The notes under the pieces: model-generated
Seen by the model: only the letters and a program-made list of their open reading frames with translations
Databases searched by the model: none
Told to the model about the DNA's origin: nothing
Assembly: GCF_900167365.1 (NCBI RefSeq)
Contig: NZ_FUXL01000009.1
Coordinates: 62,001-126,000, forward strand
Length of the DNA: 64,000 nucleotides
Direction: 5' to 3'
From: Consotaella salsifontis
GTDB lineage: Bacteria > Pseudomonadota > Alphaproteobacteria > Rhizobiales > Rhizobiaceae
Made by a program: the position numbers and the translations under genes
In this document: piece after piece, positions 35,543 through 46,909 of the stretch
Numbering within the stretch: the stretch's first letter is position 1
How the letters are laid out: every line of letters begins with the position of its first letter

Positions 35543-36742
35543 TTGGACATTGCGCGCGATCGCGAAACCCATGATGAGACGTGGCTTGCATCCGGGCGGG
35601 ACAAGTCGCGCAATCTTTGGGCGGCCTGCATCGTTCACGCCCTGCACGACGGCTATACCGACAGCCTCTACGCCTTTCTGCCGATCTGGCAGACGCAGTT
35701 CCAACTGTCCTATGCCGGCCTCGCGGTCATCCGCTCGCTCTACTATGCCACGATGGGCGGCCTGCAGATTCCGGCCAACCGGCTGCTGCGGCACTTGAAG
35801 CCGTGCGCGGCTCTCGCCATCGCGACGCTGGTCGCGGCGGCCGGCTTCCTCATCATGGCTCTGCCGCTCGGCTTCACCGGCTTGTGCGTCGGTCTCGTCA
35901 TCGCCGGATTCGGATCGAGCATTCAGCACCCCCGCGGATCAATGCTCGTCGCCGAGACCTATGGCGAGGCATCGCGCCGGCCGCTGGGCATCTACAACTT
36001 CTCCGGCGATCTCGGCAAAGCCGTTCTCCCGGCATTCGCCGCGCTGCTTCTTCCGCTCCTTGCATGGCGGCCGATCCTCGCGCTCATGGCGCTGGTCGGA
36101 CTGGGTACAACCGGCGCGCTCATGGTGCTTGCGCCCACCGTCGCGAGCCGCAGCCGGCTCCGGGAAGAGCGCTCTCACGCTGGTCACGCACGGAGGCGAG
36201 GCTTCGTCCTTTTGACCGTGATCGGCGGTCTCGATACGGCGACCCGCATGGGATATCTCCTCTTCCTGCCCTTTCTTGTTCAGGAGCGGGACGGCGGCTC
36301 GGCCTCGGTCGGCGTCGCCCTTGCGCTGCTCTTTGTCGGTGGAGCGTTGGGCAAGGTGACGTCCACCTGGCTGAGCGAGCGGCTTGGCGTCGTCGGAAGC
36401 GTCGTCGCGACCGAGGCAGCGACCGCGCTTCTGATCGGCCTCACCCTCTTCACGCCGCTCGGCGCTACGCTGGTCGTACTGTTTCCGCTCGGCGTCTTCC
36501 TCAACGGGACGTCGTCGATCCTCTACGGCACCGTCCCGGAACTTGCGACCGGCGATGCCAGCCACGCATTTGCGATCTTTTATACGAGCGTCATTGGATC
36601 GGGTGGTATCGCTCCCATCCTCTACGGCGCCATCGCCGATCACAGCAGTCAGTTCACGGGGGTCGTGGCCTCCGCACTGACCGCCGCGGCGGTCATTCCC
36701 ATGGTCCTCGCCCTGCGGCCCGCGCTGGATCGAAAGGCTTGA
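35543..36742 (+). CDS. MFS transporter, fosmidomycin-resistance (Fsr)-like
   Basis: 399 residues from a TTG start at 35543, chosen because GGAGG (35532-35536) is 6 bases upstream and no ATG is well placed. About 12 membrane segments. The opening AACIVHALHDGYTDSLYAFLPIWQ is characteristic of Fsr-like exporters, as is GFGSSIQHPRGSMLVAE. Likely an inner-membrane efflux or small-molecule transporter. Divergent LysR gene suggests inducible expression. Confidence 0.78.
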   Translation: MDIARDRETHDETWLASGRDKSRNLWAACIVHALHDGYTDSLYAFLPIWQTQFQLSYAGLAVIRSLYYATMGGLQIPANRLLRHLKPCAALAIATLVAAAGFLIMALPLGFTGLCVGLVIAGFGSSIQHPRGSMLVAETYGEASRRPLGIYNFSGDLGKAVLPAFAALLLPLLAWRPILALMALVGLGTTGALMVLAPTVASRSRLREERSHAGHARRRGFVLLTVIGGLDTATRMGYLLFLPFLVQERDGGSASVGVALALLFVGGALGKVTSTWLSERLGVVGSVVATEAATALLIGLTLFTPLGATLVVLFPLGVFLNGTSSILYGTVPELATGDASHAFAIFYTSVIGSGGIAPILYGAIADHSSQFTGVVASALTAAAVIPMVLALRPALDRKA

Positions 36743-36767
36743 ACCGGATTTTCATGGAGATTGGAAC

Positions 36768-37208
36768 ATGGCTGGAGAACGCACGATACGGAAAGGGCAG
36801 TGCCATTGCGGCGCCGTCCGTTTCGAGGCCGAGCTCGTCGACGACCTCAACACGATCCGCCGGTGCACCTGCTCCTATTGCCGGATGCGGGGCGCGGTGG
36901 TCGTCTCCGCAGTGACGGGCGGCGTCAGGGTCCTTGAGGGCGCGGAAGTCCTGACCAGCTACCGGTTCAACACCAGGACCGCCGAACACTTCTTCTGTTC
37001 GCGCTGTGGCATCTACACGCACCATCAGCGACGCTCCGACCCGCTTCAGTACGGCGTCAACGTGGCGTGTCTGGAGGGCCTGAGTCCGTTCGACTTCGAA
37101 GCGGTGCCGGTCGTGGACGGCGTGCGGCATCCGAACGATACGGGCCAGCCCGCGCGCCAGGCCGGCATTCTGCGCTTCATCCCCACCGACGAAACCGCGA
37201 ACCAGTAA
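36768..37208 (+). CDS. GFA-family (glutathione-dependent formaldehyde-activating enzyme-like) zinc protein
   Basis: 146 residues. Cysteine motifs CHCGAV, CTCSYC and CSRCG are the zinc-binding pattern of the GFA/DUF636 family. The prototype accelerates adduct formation between formaldehyde and glutathione, but most homologues have no proven activity. It follows the MFS gene by 25 bases with GGAG upstream of ATG 36768 and may be cotranscribed. Confidence 0.83.
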   Translation: MAGERTIRKGQCHCGAVRFEAELVDDLNTIRRCTCSYCRMRGAVVVSAVTGGVRVLEGAEVLTSYRFNTRTAEHFFCSRCGIYTHHQRRSDPLQYGVNVACLEGLSPFDFEAVPVVDGVRHPNDTGQPARQAGILRFIPTDETANQ

Positions 37209-37236
37209 ACGACGCTTCCCGATGAACGAGACGCGT

Positions 37237-39054
<1,818 letters not shown>

Positions 39055-39191
39055 CTAGGATCGCATAAAGAATCGCGGGGGGGCCTCCATAGCATCTTTG
39101 GGAGGTGGCCGATCGGAATTCCCTTAACCGGACGCGAGGCTGTGCCCAAAGGCGAGTCCACCAATGCGCCTCGATTATTTGGATTCGCCGG

Positions 39192-40211
39192 CTAACGGTG
39201 GTCTGTGATTCGGCTGCCTGAAATCGTCGGGCCGCCCCCTCTTTCGGTGAGGCGAAGCCAGTTTCCATGCGCAAACGCGGTGCGGTCCGCTTCGTCCAAC
39301 CCGCAGTCCGCCAGAAAACGCCGCGCGTCGCAGCCCGGACGATACTGGTAGGGATAATCGGTGGAGAAGAGGAGCCTATCGGCTCCGACGATCGCCGCCG
39401 CTCTCGCCAGATATTCCGGCGAGAACATCCCGCTGGCCGTGACATAGAGGTTGCGGCGCAGATAAGTCGCGACTGGATGCTCAAGCCCTGAAAAGCGGTC
39501 CAGTACCGCCAAGCGTTCAGCGTAAAAGAGCACGACCTCGCCCCAGTGACCGAGGATCACCTGCAATCCGGGAAGCCGGTCGAACGTCCCGCTCAGCACC
39601 AGACGCAGGAACTGGATGCCCGCGTCATAATGCCAGCCGAGGCCGAACATGGAGAATGCGGCATCGATCTCCGCCGAGAAGCCGGAATAGTAGGCGGCTC
39701 GAACCTCCGGGGCCGGCGTGCGGGGATGGAGAAGCAGGGGAACGCCCAACGCGGCTGCGCTTTCGAACATGGGACGAAGATCCGGATGATCGAGATTTCG
39801 ATGCCCTACCCGGCCACACAGGACCGCGCCCTTGAAGCCAAGGCTTAGAACGCAGCGCTCCAGCTCCAGCGCGGCCTCGTCCGGCATCGCCACCGGCAGC
39901 GTCGCCAACGCCTCCAGACGATCGGGCCGCCGCGCTATTGCCTCCGCCACCATGTCGTTGGCGCGCTTCGCAAGGCCGACGCTCTCCACCCCCAGGTCAT
40001 GCAGGGCGGGCGTCGTCAGCGACAGCACCTGGACGTCGAGCCCGGTCTCGTCCATCAGCGCGATTCGCTCGTCGGCAAGGTCGAGCAGGCGCCGTTCGAT
40101 CCCCCCCGAGTGGATGGAAACGCTGGGATCTGCCGACGCCAGGTCGATGGCATTCCAGGCGTCGCGCACCTCTGCCGTCAGAGTGTGTTCCTCGATGCCG
40201 ATCAGTTTCAT
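39192..40211 (-). CDS. Amidohydrolase-2 family protein (gamma-resorcylate/ACMSD decarboxylase-like)
   Basis: 339 residues from ATG 40211 with GGAG upstream. The N-terminal IGIEEHTL (Glu-x-His style metal site), LLLHPRTP (His), GHWGE and the late LLFSTDYPYQYR (Asp) fit the decarboxylase branch of the amidohydrolase superfamily. Such enzymes remove CO2 from aromatic or muconate acids. It is divergent from a LysR gene at 40425, likely its regulator. Substrate unknown. Confidence 0.78.
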   Translation of the reverse strand: MKLIGIEEHTLTAEVRDAWNAIDLASADPSVSIHSGGIERRLLDLADERIALMDETGLDVQVLSLTTPALHDLGVESVGLAKRANDMVAEAIARRPDRLEALATLPVAMPDEAALELERCVLSLGFKGAVLCGRVGHRNLDHPDLRPMFESAAALGVPLLLHPRTPAPEVRAAYYSGFSAEIDAAFSMFGLGWHYDAGIQFLRLVLSGTFDRLPGLQVILGHWGEVVLFYAERLAVLDRFSGLEHPVATYLRRNLYVTASGMFSPEYLARAAAIVGADRLLFSTDYPYQYRPGCDARRFLADCGLDEADRTAFAHGNWLRLTERGGGPTISGSRITDHR

Positions 40212-40424
40212 AGGTCGCGCTCCGATTTTCGAACGATCACCACGGCACGCTCTCGCCGGACTGATCAATGACGCGCAGCCTACCGCGCTTCGTGGAAGCG
40301 GTTCATCTGGCTGCCCTTTGCCTCCAATTATGCAGCGGCCCTGAAGATGCACCAGACGCATCATGCTCAAAGTGTTGTTGCGTGAAACGCTATGCATGGC
40401 GGAAGGCTGCGGTATGATCGCGCC

Positions 40425-41330
40425 ATGACCCCCATCGACCTCAATCTGCTGACGGCACTCGATATCCTGCTCAATGAGCGCAGCGTGACGTCTGCCGCCA
40501 AGCGGCTCGGGCTTAGCCCTTCCGCCATGAGCCGAACGCTGGCGCGGCTGCGGGTCGCGACAGGCGACCCTCTATTGGTGCGGGCGGGGCGCACACTGGT
40601 TCCAACTCCGCATGCCGAGCAATTGGCGACGCGCGTCCATCTCCTCGCTCGCGACGCGCGTTCGGTGCTGACACCGCCGACAGAGGGGCTCGACCTGACT
40701 TCTCTCGACCGAACCTTCACGATCCGCGCCAACGAAGGCTTCGTGTCACTGTTTGCCGCCGCGATTGTCACGGCGATTACACGCGAGGCGCCGCATGTCC
40801 GGTTCCGCTTTGCTCCGAAGCCCGACAAGGACGCGACACCGTTGCGGGAGGGAACGATCGACCTGGAAGTCGGCACAACCGGCGCCTCCGCCCCGGAGAT
40901 GCGTAGCTTGCTGATCTTGCGCGATCGCTTCATCGGCGCCGCCCGGCTCGGGCATCCCTTGCTTCAGCGGCCGATGACGCCGCAACGGTACGCCGATTGC
41001 GGTCATGTCGTCGCATCGCGCCGGGGTTCATGGACAGGTCCGGTCGATGAGGCGCTGCACGACATCGGGGTGACGCGCAGGGTCGTCACGATCGTGCCGG
41101 GTTTCCTGGATGCAATGTCGATTGCACGTCAGTCCGACCTCGTCGCCCTCGTGCCGCGCTCCTGCCTTCGCGACGGGCAAGTGGCTGCGCAAGGCCTGAA
41201 AGGGTTCGATCTTCCCGTCCCCACTCCCGAGCTGACGATCAGCCTCATGTGGCACCCGCGCCTTGACGCAGACCCGGCTCACCGATGGTTTCGGCAGAAA
41301 ATCGCCGAGCTCTGCCGGACGACTCCCTAG
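40425..41330 (+). CDS. LysR-family regulator (NodD/NahR-like subgroup)
   Basis: 301 residues from ATG 40425. The start MTPIDLNLLTALDILLNERS, then SPSAMSRTLARLRVATGDPL, is the pattern of the NahR/NodD/PcaQ-type LysR proteins that respond to aromatic compounds. This agrees with an aromatic-acid decarboxylase-like gene divergent from it. An upstream in-frame ATG at 40392 is less likely. Confidence 0.8.
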   Translation: MTPIDLNLLTALDILLNERSVTSAAKRLGLSPSAMSRTLARLRVATGDPLLVRAGRTLVPTPHAEQLATRVHLLARDARSVLTPPTEGLDLTSLDRTFTIRANEGFVSLFAAAIVTAITREAPHVRFRFAPKPDKDATPLREGTIDLEVGTTGASAPEMRSLLILRDRFIGAARLGHPLLQRPMTPQRYADCGHVVASRRGSWTGPVDEALHDIGVTRRVVTIVPGFLDAMSIARQSDLVALVPRSCLRDGQVAAQGLKGFDLPVPTPELTISLMWHPRLDADPAHRWFRQKIAELCRTTP

Positions 41331-41336
41331 AACAAT

Positions 41337-41420
41337 CCACCCGCCCAGCCCGTTGCCGGCCTCGATGATGTCGCAGTGGTGGGTCAACCGATCGACTATG
41401 GTCGCAGCGGTCGCCGGCCT
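41337..41420 (-). pseudogene. Relic of IS21-family istB (C-terminal fragment)
   Basis: On the minus strand the frame reads TAATIVDRLTHHCDIIEAGN, which closely resembles the C-terminal end of IstB helper ATPases of IS21 elements (DRLTHHCDI-ETGN). Only about 28 residues remain, wedged between two intact convergent gene ends. No istA, terminal repeat or other IS sequence is visible. Identified by eye from a short match. Confidence 0.55.
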
Positions 41421-41422
41421 CG

Positions 41423-42465
<1,043 letters not shown>

Positions 42466-42466
<1 letters not shown>

Positions 42467-43482
42467 CAGGCATCCTCTCTGCACGGATGAAAACAGCGAT
42501 GGACATGCCCGTGCCGAGCGAACAGGCCAGGTTCGCGGCGGCAGGCCTCGTCGGCGTGGTCGCAGCGGGTGCGGAAGGCGCAGCCTTCCGGAAGGTCCAG
42601 CAGATTGGGCGTCATGCCGTGGATCTGGCGCAGCCGTTCGCCGCGCCGGTTCCGGCTCGGCAGCGAGCCGATCAGGCCCGCAGTATAGGGGTGCCGCGGC
42701 GCGTTGATGACCTCGGCGACCGGGCCCGCTTCGACGATGCGGCCGGCATACATAACGGCGACCTCGTCGGCCATGCCGGAGACCACCGACAGATCGTGGC
42801 TGATCCAGATCACCGCCGTATTGGTGTCGCGCGTGAGCTTCTGCACCTCCGCGAGGATCTGGGCCTGGATGGTGACGTCGAGCGCCGTCGTAGGCTCGTC
42901 GGCGATGATCAGGTCCGGCTGGTTCAGCAGCGCGGTGGCGATCGCCACGCGCTGCCGCATGCCGCCGGAGAACTGGTGCGGATAGGCCTTGAGACGCTCC
43001 TCCGGGCTCGGGATGCCGACCTTGCCCAGGGCGTCGCGGGCGCGGGCGCGGGCCTCGGCGATCGGAACCCGCTCGTGCGCCTGGATCGCCTCGATCATCT
43101 GGGTGTCGATGCGCAGCACGGGATTGAGCGTCATCATCGGATCCTGGAAGATCATCGCGATGTGCCGGCCGCGCAGCCGCCGCATCTCCTCCAGCGAGGC
43201 GCCGGTCAGTTCCTGGCCCTTGAAGCTTATCTCGCCGCCGACGATCCGGCCAGGCGGCTCGATCAGCCGGACGATGGAAAAGCCGGTGACGGATTTTCCG
43301 GAGCCGCTCTCGCCAACCAGGCCGAGTACCTGGCCGGCTCTCAGATCGAACGACAGGCCGTCCACGGCTTTGACTTCGCCGGCCGGCGTGGCGAAATAGG
43401 TCTTCAGGTCGCGCACCGAGAGGATCGCGCCTCGCCGCGACGAAGCGGCGACCCCGGCTGTCTGCTCGAGCACCGCCGTCAT
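42466..43482 (-). CDS. Oligopeptide/dipeptide ABC transporter ATPase (DppD/OppD type)
   Basis: 338 residues. [42 protein letters not shown] and ISHDLSV are the nucleotide-binding motifs. The end carries the family Cys pattern ([14 protein letters not shown]). Its first codon overlaps the last codon of the permease gene by 4 bases (43479-43482). Forms a heterodimer with the DppF-type subunit. Confidence 0.9.
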
Positions 43483-44396
43483 GCCTGGCTCCGCGGGTTC
43501 AGGACGTCGCGAAGCTGATCGCCGACGAGATTGATGGATACAATCATGACGAGTAGCGCGACGCCGGGATAGAAGCTGATCCAGTACTCGCCGGACAGCA
43601 TGTACTCATAGCCGTTGGCGATCAGCAGCCCGAGGCTCGGTTCGGTGACCGGGACGCCGAGGCCGAGGAAGGAGAGGGTTGCCTCCAGGGTGATCGCCCG
43701 GGCGATCTGAACCGTCGCGATGACGATCAGCGGCGGCAGGCAATTGGGCAGCAGATGGCGGAAAAGAATGCGCCAGGTTGGGATCGCCAGGCACTCGGCG
43801 GCTTCGATGTATTCCTTGCGTCGCTCGATGAGGGCGCCGCTGCGCGCGGTGCGGGCATAGGCGGCCCACTCCACGATGACCAGGGCGAGAACGACGTTGG
43901 TCACGCCCTTGCCGAGGAAGGCCAGGATCATCAGCGCGACGAGGATCGAGGGAAAGGACAGCTGGAGATCGACGATGCGCATGATGATGCTCTCGATCCA
44001 GCCGCCGACATAGGCGGCGATCAGCCCCAGCGCCGAGCCGACGGCTGCCGCCGCCATGGCCGACAGGAAGCCGACGAGCAGGGAGATGCGCAGGCCGTAG
44101 AGGATGGCAGAGAGCATGTCGCGGCCCTGCGAGTCCGTCCCCAACGTGAACACCATGCTGCCGTCCATCGACCCGGCGCCCGGAGCGAGCCGTCCGTCCA
44201 TGATGCTGAGCTGCATCAGATCGTAGGGGTCCTGCGGCGCGATGGCTGGCGCCAGGATCGCCAACAGGATGACGATCGCCAGCGCGAGCAGGCCGAGTAC
44301 GGCCAGCTTGGAGCGCGTGAATTCGCGAAGGACGCGGCGCAGCGGCGTCTCCACGGCGGGCCGGCGTTCGGCGGTGGTTTCGATGGTCATGGTCAT
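43479..44396 (-). CDS. Peptide ABC transporter permease (DppC type)
   Basis: 305 residues. A cytoplasmic N-terminus (LREFTRSKLAVLGLLALAI) precedes segment 1, followed by the DppC block LGTDSQGRDMLSAILYGLRI and the coupling loop with YIEAAECLAIPTWRILFRHL. Three bases separate it from the dppB-type stop. Inner-membrane half of the importer. Confidence 0.91.
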   Translation of the reverse strand: MTMTIETTAERRPAVETPLRRVLREFTRSKLAVLGLLALAIVILLAILAPAIAPQDPYDLMQLSIMDGRLAPGAGSMDGSMVFTLGTDSQGRDMLSAILYGLRISLLVGFLSAMAAAAVGSALGLIAAYVGGWIESIIMRIVDLQLSFPSILVALMILAFLGKGVTNVVLALVIVEWAAYARTARSGALIERRKEYIEAAECLAIPTWRILFRHLLPNCLPPLIVIATVQIARAITLEATLSFLGLGVPVTEPSLGLLIANGYEYMLSGEYWISFYPGVALLVMIVSINLVGDQLRDVLNPRSQA

Positions 44397-44399
44397 CGT

Positions 44400-45374
44400 T
44401 CAGCCCCCGCTCTCGAGACGGACGCGCGGGTCGAGCACCGTATAGAGAAAGTCCACGATCAGGTTGATGGTCGTGAAGAAGATCACGATGATCACCAGGT
44501 AGGCCACGATCATCGGCCGATCGAGCGAGTTGATGCTGTCGATGATCAGCTTGCCCATGCCCGGCCATGCGAAGATGGTCTCGGTCACCACCGCGAAGGC
44601 GATCAACGACCCGAACTCGAGGCCGATGACGGTGATGATCGGGATCAGGATGTTCTTCAGGACATGGACCGAGATGATCCGGCGCTCGGTCAATCCCTTG
44701 GCGCGGGCGAACTTGATGTATTCCTGCGGCATCACCTCGCGGACGCCGGCGCGGGTGAGGCGGATCACCAGGGATATCTTGAACAGCGCCAGGTTGAGGG
44801 CCGGCAGGATCAGGTGACGCAGACCATCCGCCGTCAGGAACGACCACCGGACGCCGAGCACGTCCACCGTCTCGCCGCGCCCGCCGCTCGGCAGCCAGCC
44901 GAGTTGGACCGCGAACAGCATGATCATCATCAGGCCCACCCAGAAGGTGGGCAGCGAAAACCCGAGAATGCTGCCCGCCATGATGCTGCGGGACAGCAGG
45001 CCGTGCGGCCTGAGACCGGCATAGAGCCCGAGCGGAATGCCGAAGAGGATGGCGAGAATGAGGGCGCTGAAGGCCAGTTCGAACGTCGCCGGCATCCGCT
45101 GAAGGATGACCTTCAGGGCCGGCTCGCCGAACACGAAGCTGGTGCCGAGATCACCGTGCAGGGCGTTGCCGATGAAGCTGAGATACTGCTTCCAGAGCGG
45201 CTGATCGAGGCCGAGCGCGGTGACGATACGCAGCCGTTCGACCTGATCGGCGTCGGGCGGCACGAGGATGTCGGCCGGGTTGCCGATGACACTGACGCCG
45301 ACGAACACGATGATCGTCATGGCGAAGACGATCAACAGGGCTCCGAACAGGCGCTTGATGAACCAGAAGGGCAT
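44400..45374 (-). CDS. Peptide ABC transporter permease (DppB type)
   Basis: 324 residues with six membrane segments. Conserved features are FWFIKRLFGALLIVFAM at the start, DLGTSFVFGEPALKVI, and the coupling loop REVMPQEYIKFARAKGLTER. AGGAAG stands before ATG 45374. First membrane subunit, 36 bases after the M20D amidohydrolase gene. Confidence 0.91.
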   Translation of the reverse strand: MPFWFIKRLFGALLIVFAMTIIVFVGVSVIGNPADILVPPDADQVERLRIVTALGLDQPLWKQYLSFIGNALHGDLGTSFVFGEPALKVILQRMPATFELAFSALILAILFGIPLGLYAGLRPHGLLSRSIMAGSILGFSLPTFWVGLMMIMLFAVQLGWLPSGGRGETVDVLGVRWSFLTADGLRHLILPALNLALFKISLVIRLTRAGVREVMPQEYIKFARAKGLTERRIISVHVLKNILIPIITVIGLEFGSLIAFAVVTETIFAWPGMGKLIIDSINSLDRPMIVAYLVIIVIFFTTINLIVDFLYTVLDPRVRLESGG

Positions 45375-45410
45375 GGATGATCTTCCTGCGTACCGCCTCG
45401 ACCCTTTCCC

Positions 45411-46850
45411 TCAAGCCGCTGCAAATTCCTTCGGAACGGAAGGCATGATCTCCGGCGGCAGCGGACAGCGATAGGGCTGGCCGTTGGTGCGCTGCGCCCA
45501 CTCCGCCTTGGCGTCGCTCAGCAATTCCGGAGTTTCGCAGGCCCGCAGCGCCGTCAGCGCCAAAGCCTTGGCCGCGTGGACCATCGCCTTGTGGGCGCCA
45601 GGGCTCTTTCCCTGCGCCACCACCTGCCAAGTGTGGACCGGCGTGCCGATCGCCCAGCACGGCGTCCAGACCTGCGCGGTCGGCACGGTCCAGCTCACGT
45701 CGCCCACGTCGGTGGAGCCGGCGCGGAAGTGCGAATGCCCGTCGAAAGCGAGCAGGCCTCGATGCAGCGGGCTGTCCCGGTCGAGACTGTTGAGAAGCGC
45801 GTCGCCCTGGACTTTGTAGAGCTTGTAGCTGCTGCGGATGGCCTCATCGCTGAGCGTCGCGCGGATCGCCTGGGCGAACTCCAGATCCGCGTCGTCGAAC
45901 GGAACCGGTCCGAGGTCCTTCATCGTGGCGTGGAGCGCCGTCTCCAGTGCGTGGTTGGGCAGCAGGTTGGAGGTGGCGCGATCGAAGGTGATGGCAACCT
46001 CGGTGTCGGTCATCATCGCCGCGCCCTTGGCGATCCGGTCGATCCGCTCGCGGAGCGCGATGGCACCCGGCAGTTCGGGGCTGCGGATGTAGTAGAAGGC
46101 CTCAGCCTGGGCCTGGACGACGTTTGGCGCCGCGCCACCCGGGTCGGTGATCGCATAGTGCACGCGGGCGTCGCTCGGCATGTGCTCGCGCAGAAAGTTC
46201 ACCCCGACGTTCATCAACTCCAGCGCGTCGAGCGCGCTGCGGCCGAGGTGCGGTGCGTTGGAGGCGTGCGCGGCCGTGCCCTTGAAGCGATAGTAGATAC
46301 CCAGGACCGACAGGTTCGTCGTCGACCGCACACCGCAGAACGGCGCGGGATGCCAGGTGAAGGCGGCGTCGACGTCGTCGAAGCATCCTTCCCGCGCCAT
46401 GAAGGTCTTGCCCGAGCCGCCTTCCTCGGCGGGGCAGGCATAATAGCGCACGGTGCCGGCGATGCCCTTGTTGTCGAGGTGGCGCGCCAGGGCGGTCGCC
46501 GCCAGCATGGCGCCGACACCCAGCAGGTTATGGCCGCAGCCGTGGCCGCTGCCGCCCGGCTCCAGCGCCTCCTCGGCCGCCACGCCGGCCTTCTGGCTCA
46601 AGCCCGCCAGGGCGTCGAACTCGCCGAGAAAGGCGATGACCGGACCGCCCTCGCCACGTTCGGCGACGAAGGCGGTCGGCATGCCGGCCAGGTTCCGCGT
46701 CAGGCGGAAGCCGTGGCGCTCCAGCAGCGCGGCCTGGGCCGCACTGGATCTGGCCTCGCAAAAGCGAAGCTCTGCGAAGTCCCAGATGCTGTCGCTCACC
46801 GCGGCGAAGGCCGGCGTCAAGTCGTCGATAAGGGCAGTCAGATCGTTCAT
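45411..46850 (-). CDS. M20D-family amidohydrolase (AbgB-like)
   Basis: 479 residues from ATG 46850 (GTG 46862 possible); E. coli AbgB is 481. Metal and catalytic residues appear in GSGHGCGHNLLGVGA, PAEEGGSGK, TWHPAPF, and HASNAPHLGRSALDA. The branch hydrolyses N-acyl amino acids, for example p-aminobenzoyl-glutamate or indole-acyl-aspartate. It lies between the binding protein and permease genes of a dipeptide-type importer, so the imported compound is probably an amide-linked conjugate split here in the cytoplasm. Confidence 0.85.
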   Translation of the reverse strand: MNDLTALIDDLTPAFAAVSDSIWDFAELRFCEARSSAAQAALLERHGFRLTRNLAGMPTAFVAERGEGGPVIAFLGEFDALAGLSQKAGVAAEEALEPGGSGHGCGHNLLGVGAMLAATALARHLDNKGIAGTVRYYACPAEEGGSGKTFMAREGCFDDVDAAFTWHPAPFCGVRSTTNLSVLGIYYRFKGTAAHASNAPHLGRSALDALELMNVGVNFLREHMPSDARVHYAITDPGGAAPNVVQAQAEAFYYIRSPELPGAIALRERIDRIAKGAAMMTDTEVAITFDRATSNLLPNHALETALHATMKDLGPVPFDDADLEFAQAIRATLSDEAIRSSYKLYKVQGDALLNSLDRDSPLHRGLLAFDGHSHFRAGSTDVGDVSWTVPTAQVWTPCWAIGTPVHTWQVVAQGKSPGAHKAMVHAAKALALTALRACETPELLSDAKAEWAQRTNGQPYRCPLPPEIMPSVPKEFAAA

Positions 46851-46909
46851 CCGTTCATCCACTGGAAGCTGGGTTCTCGCCGAGGCGGCGTTGGAGAAGG
46901 CGGCGGCGC

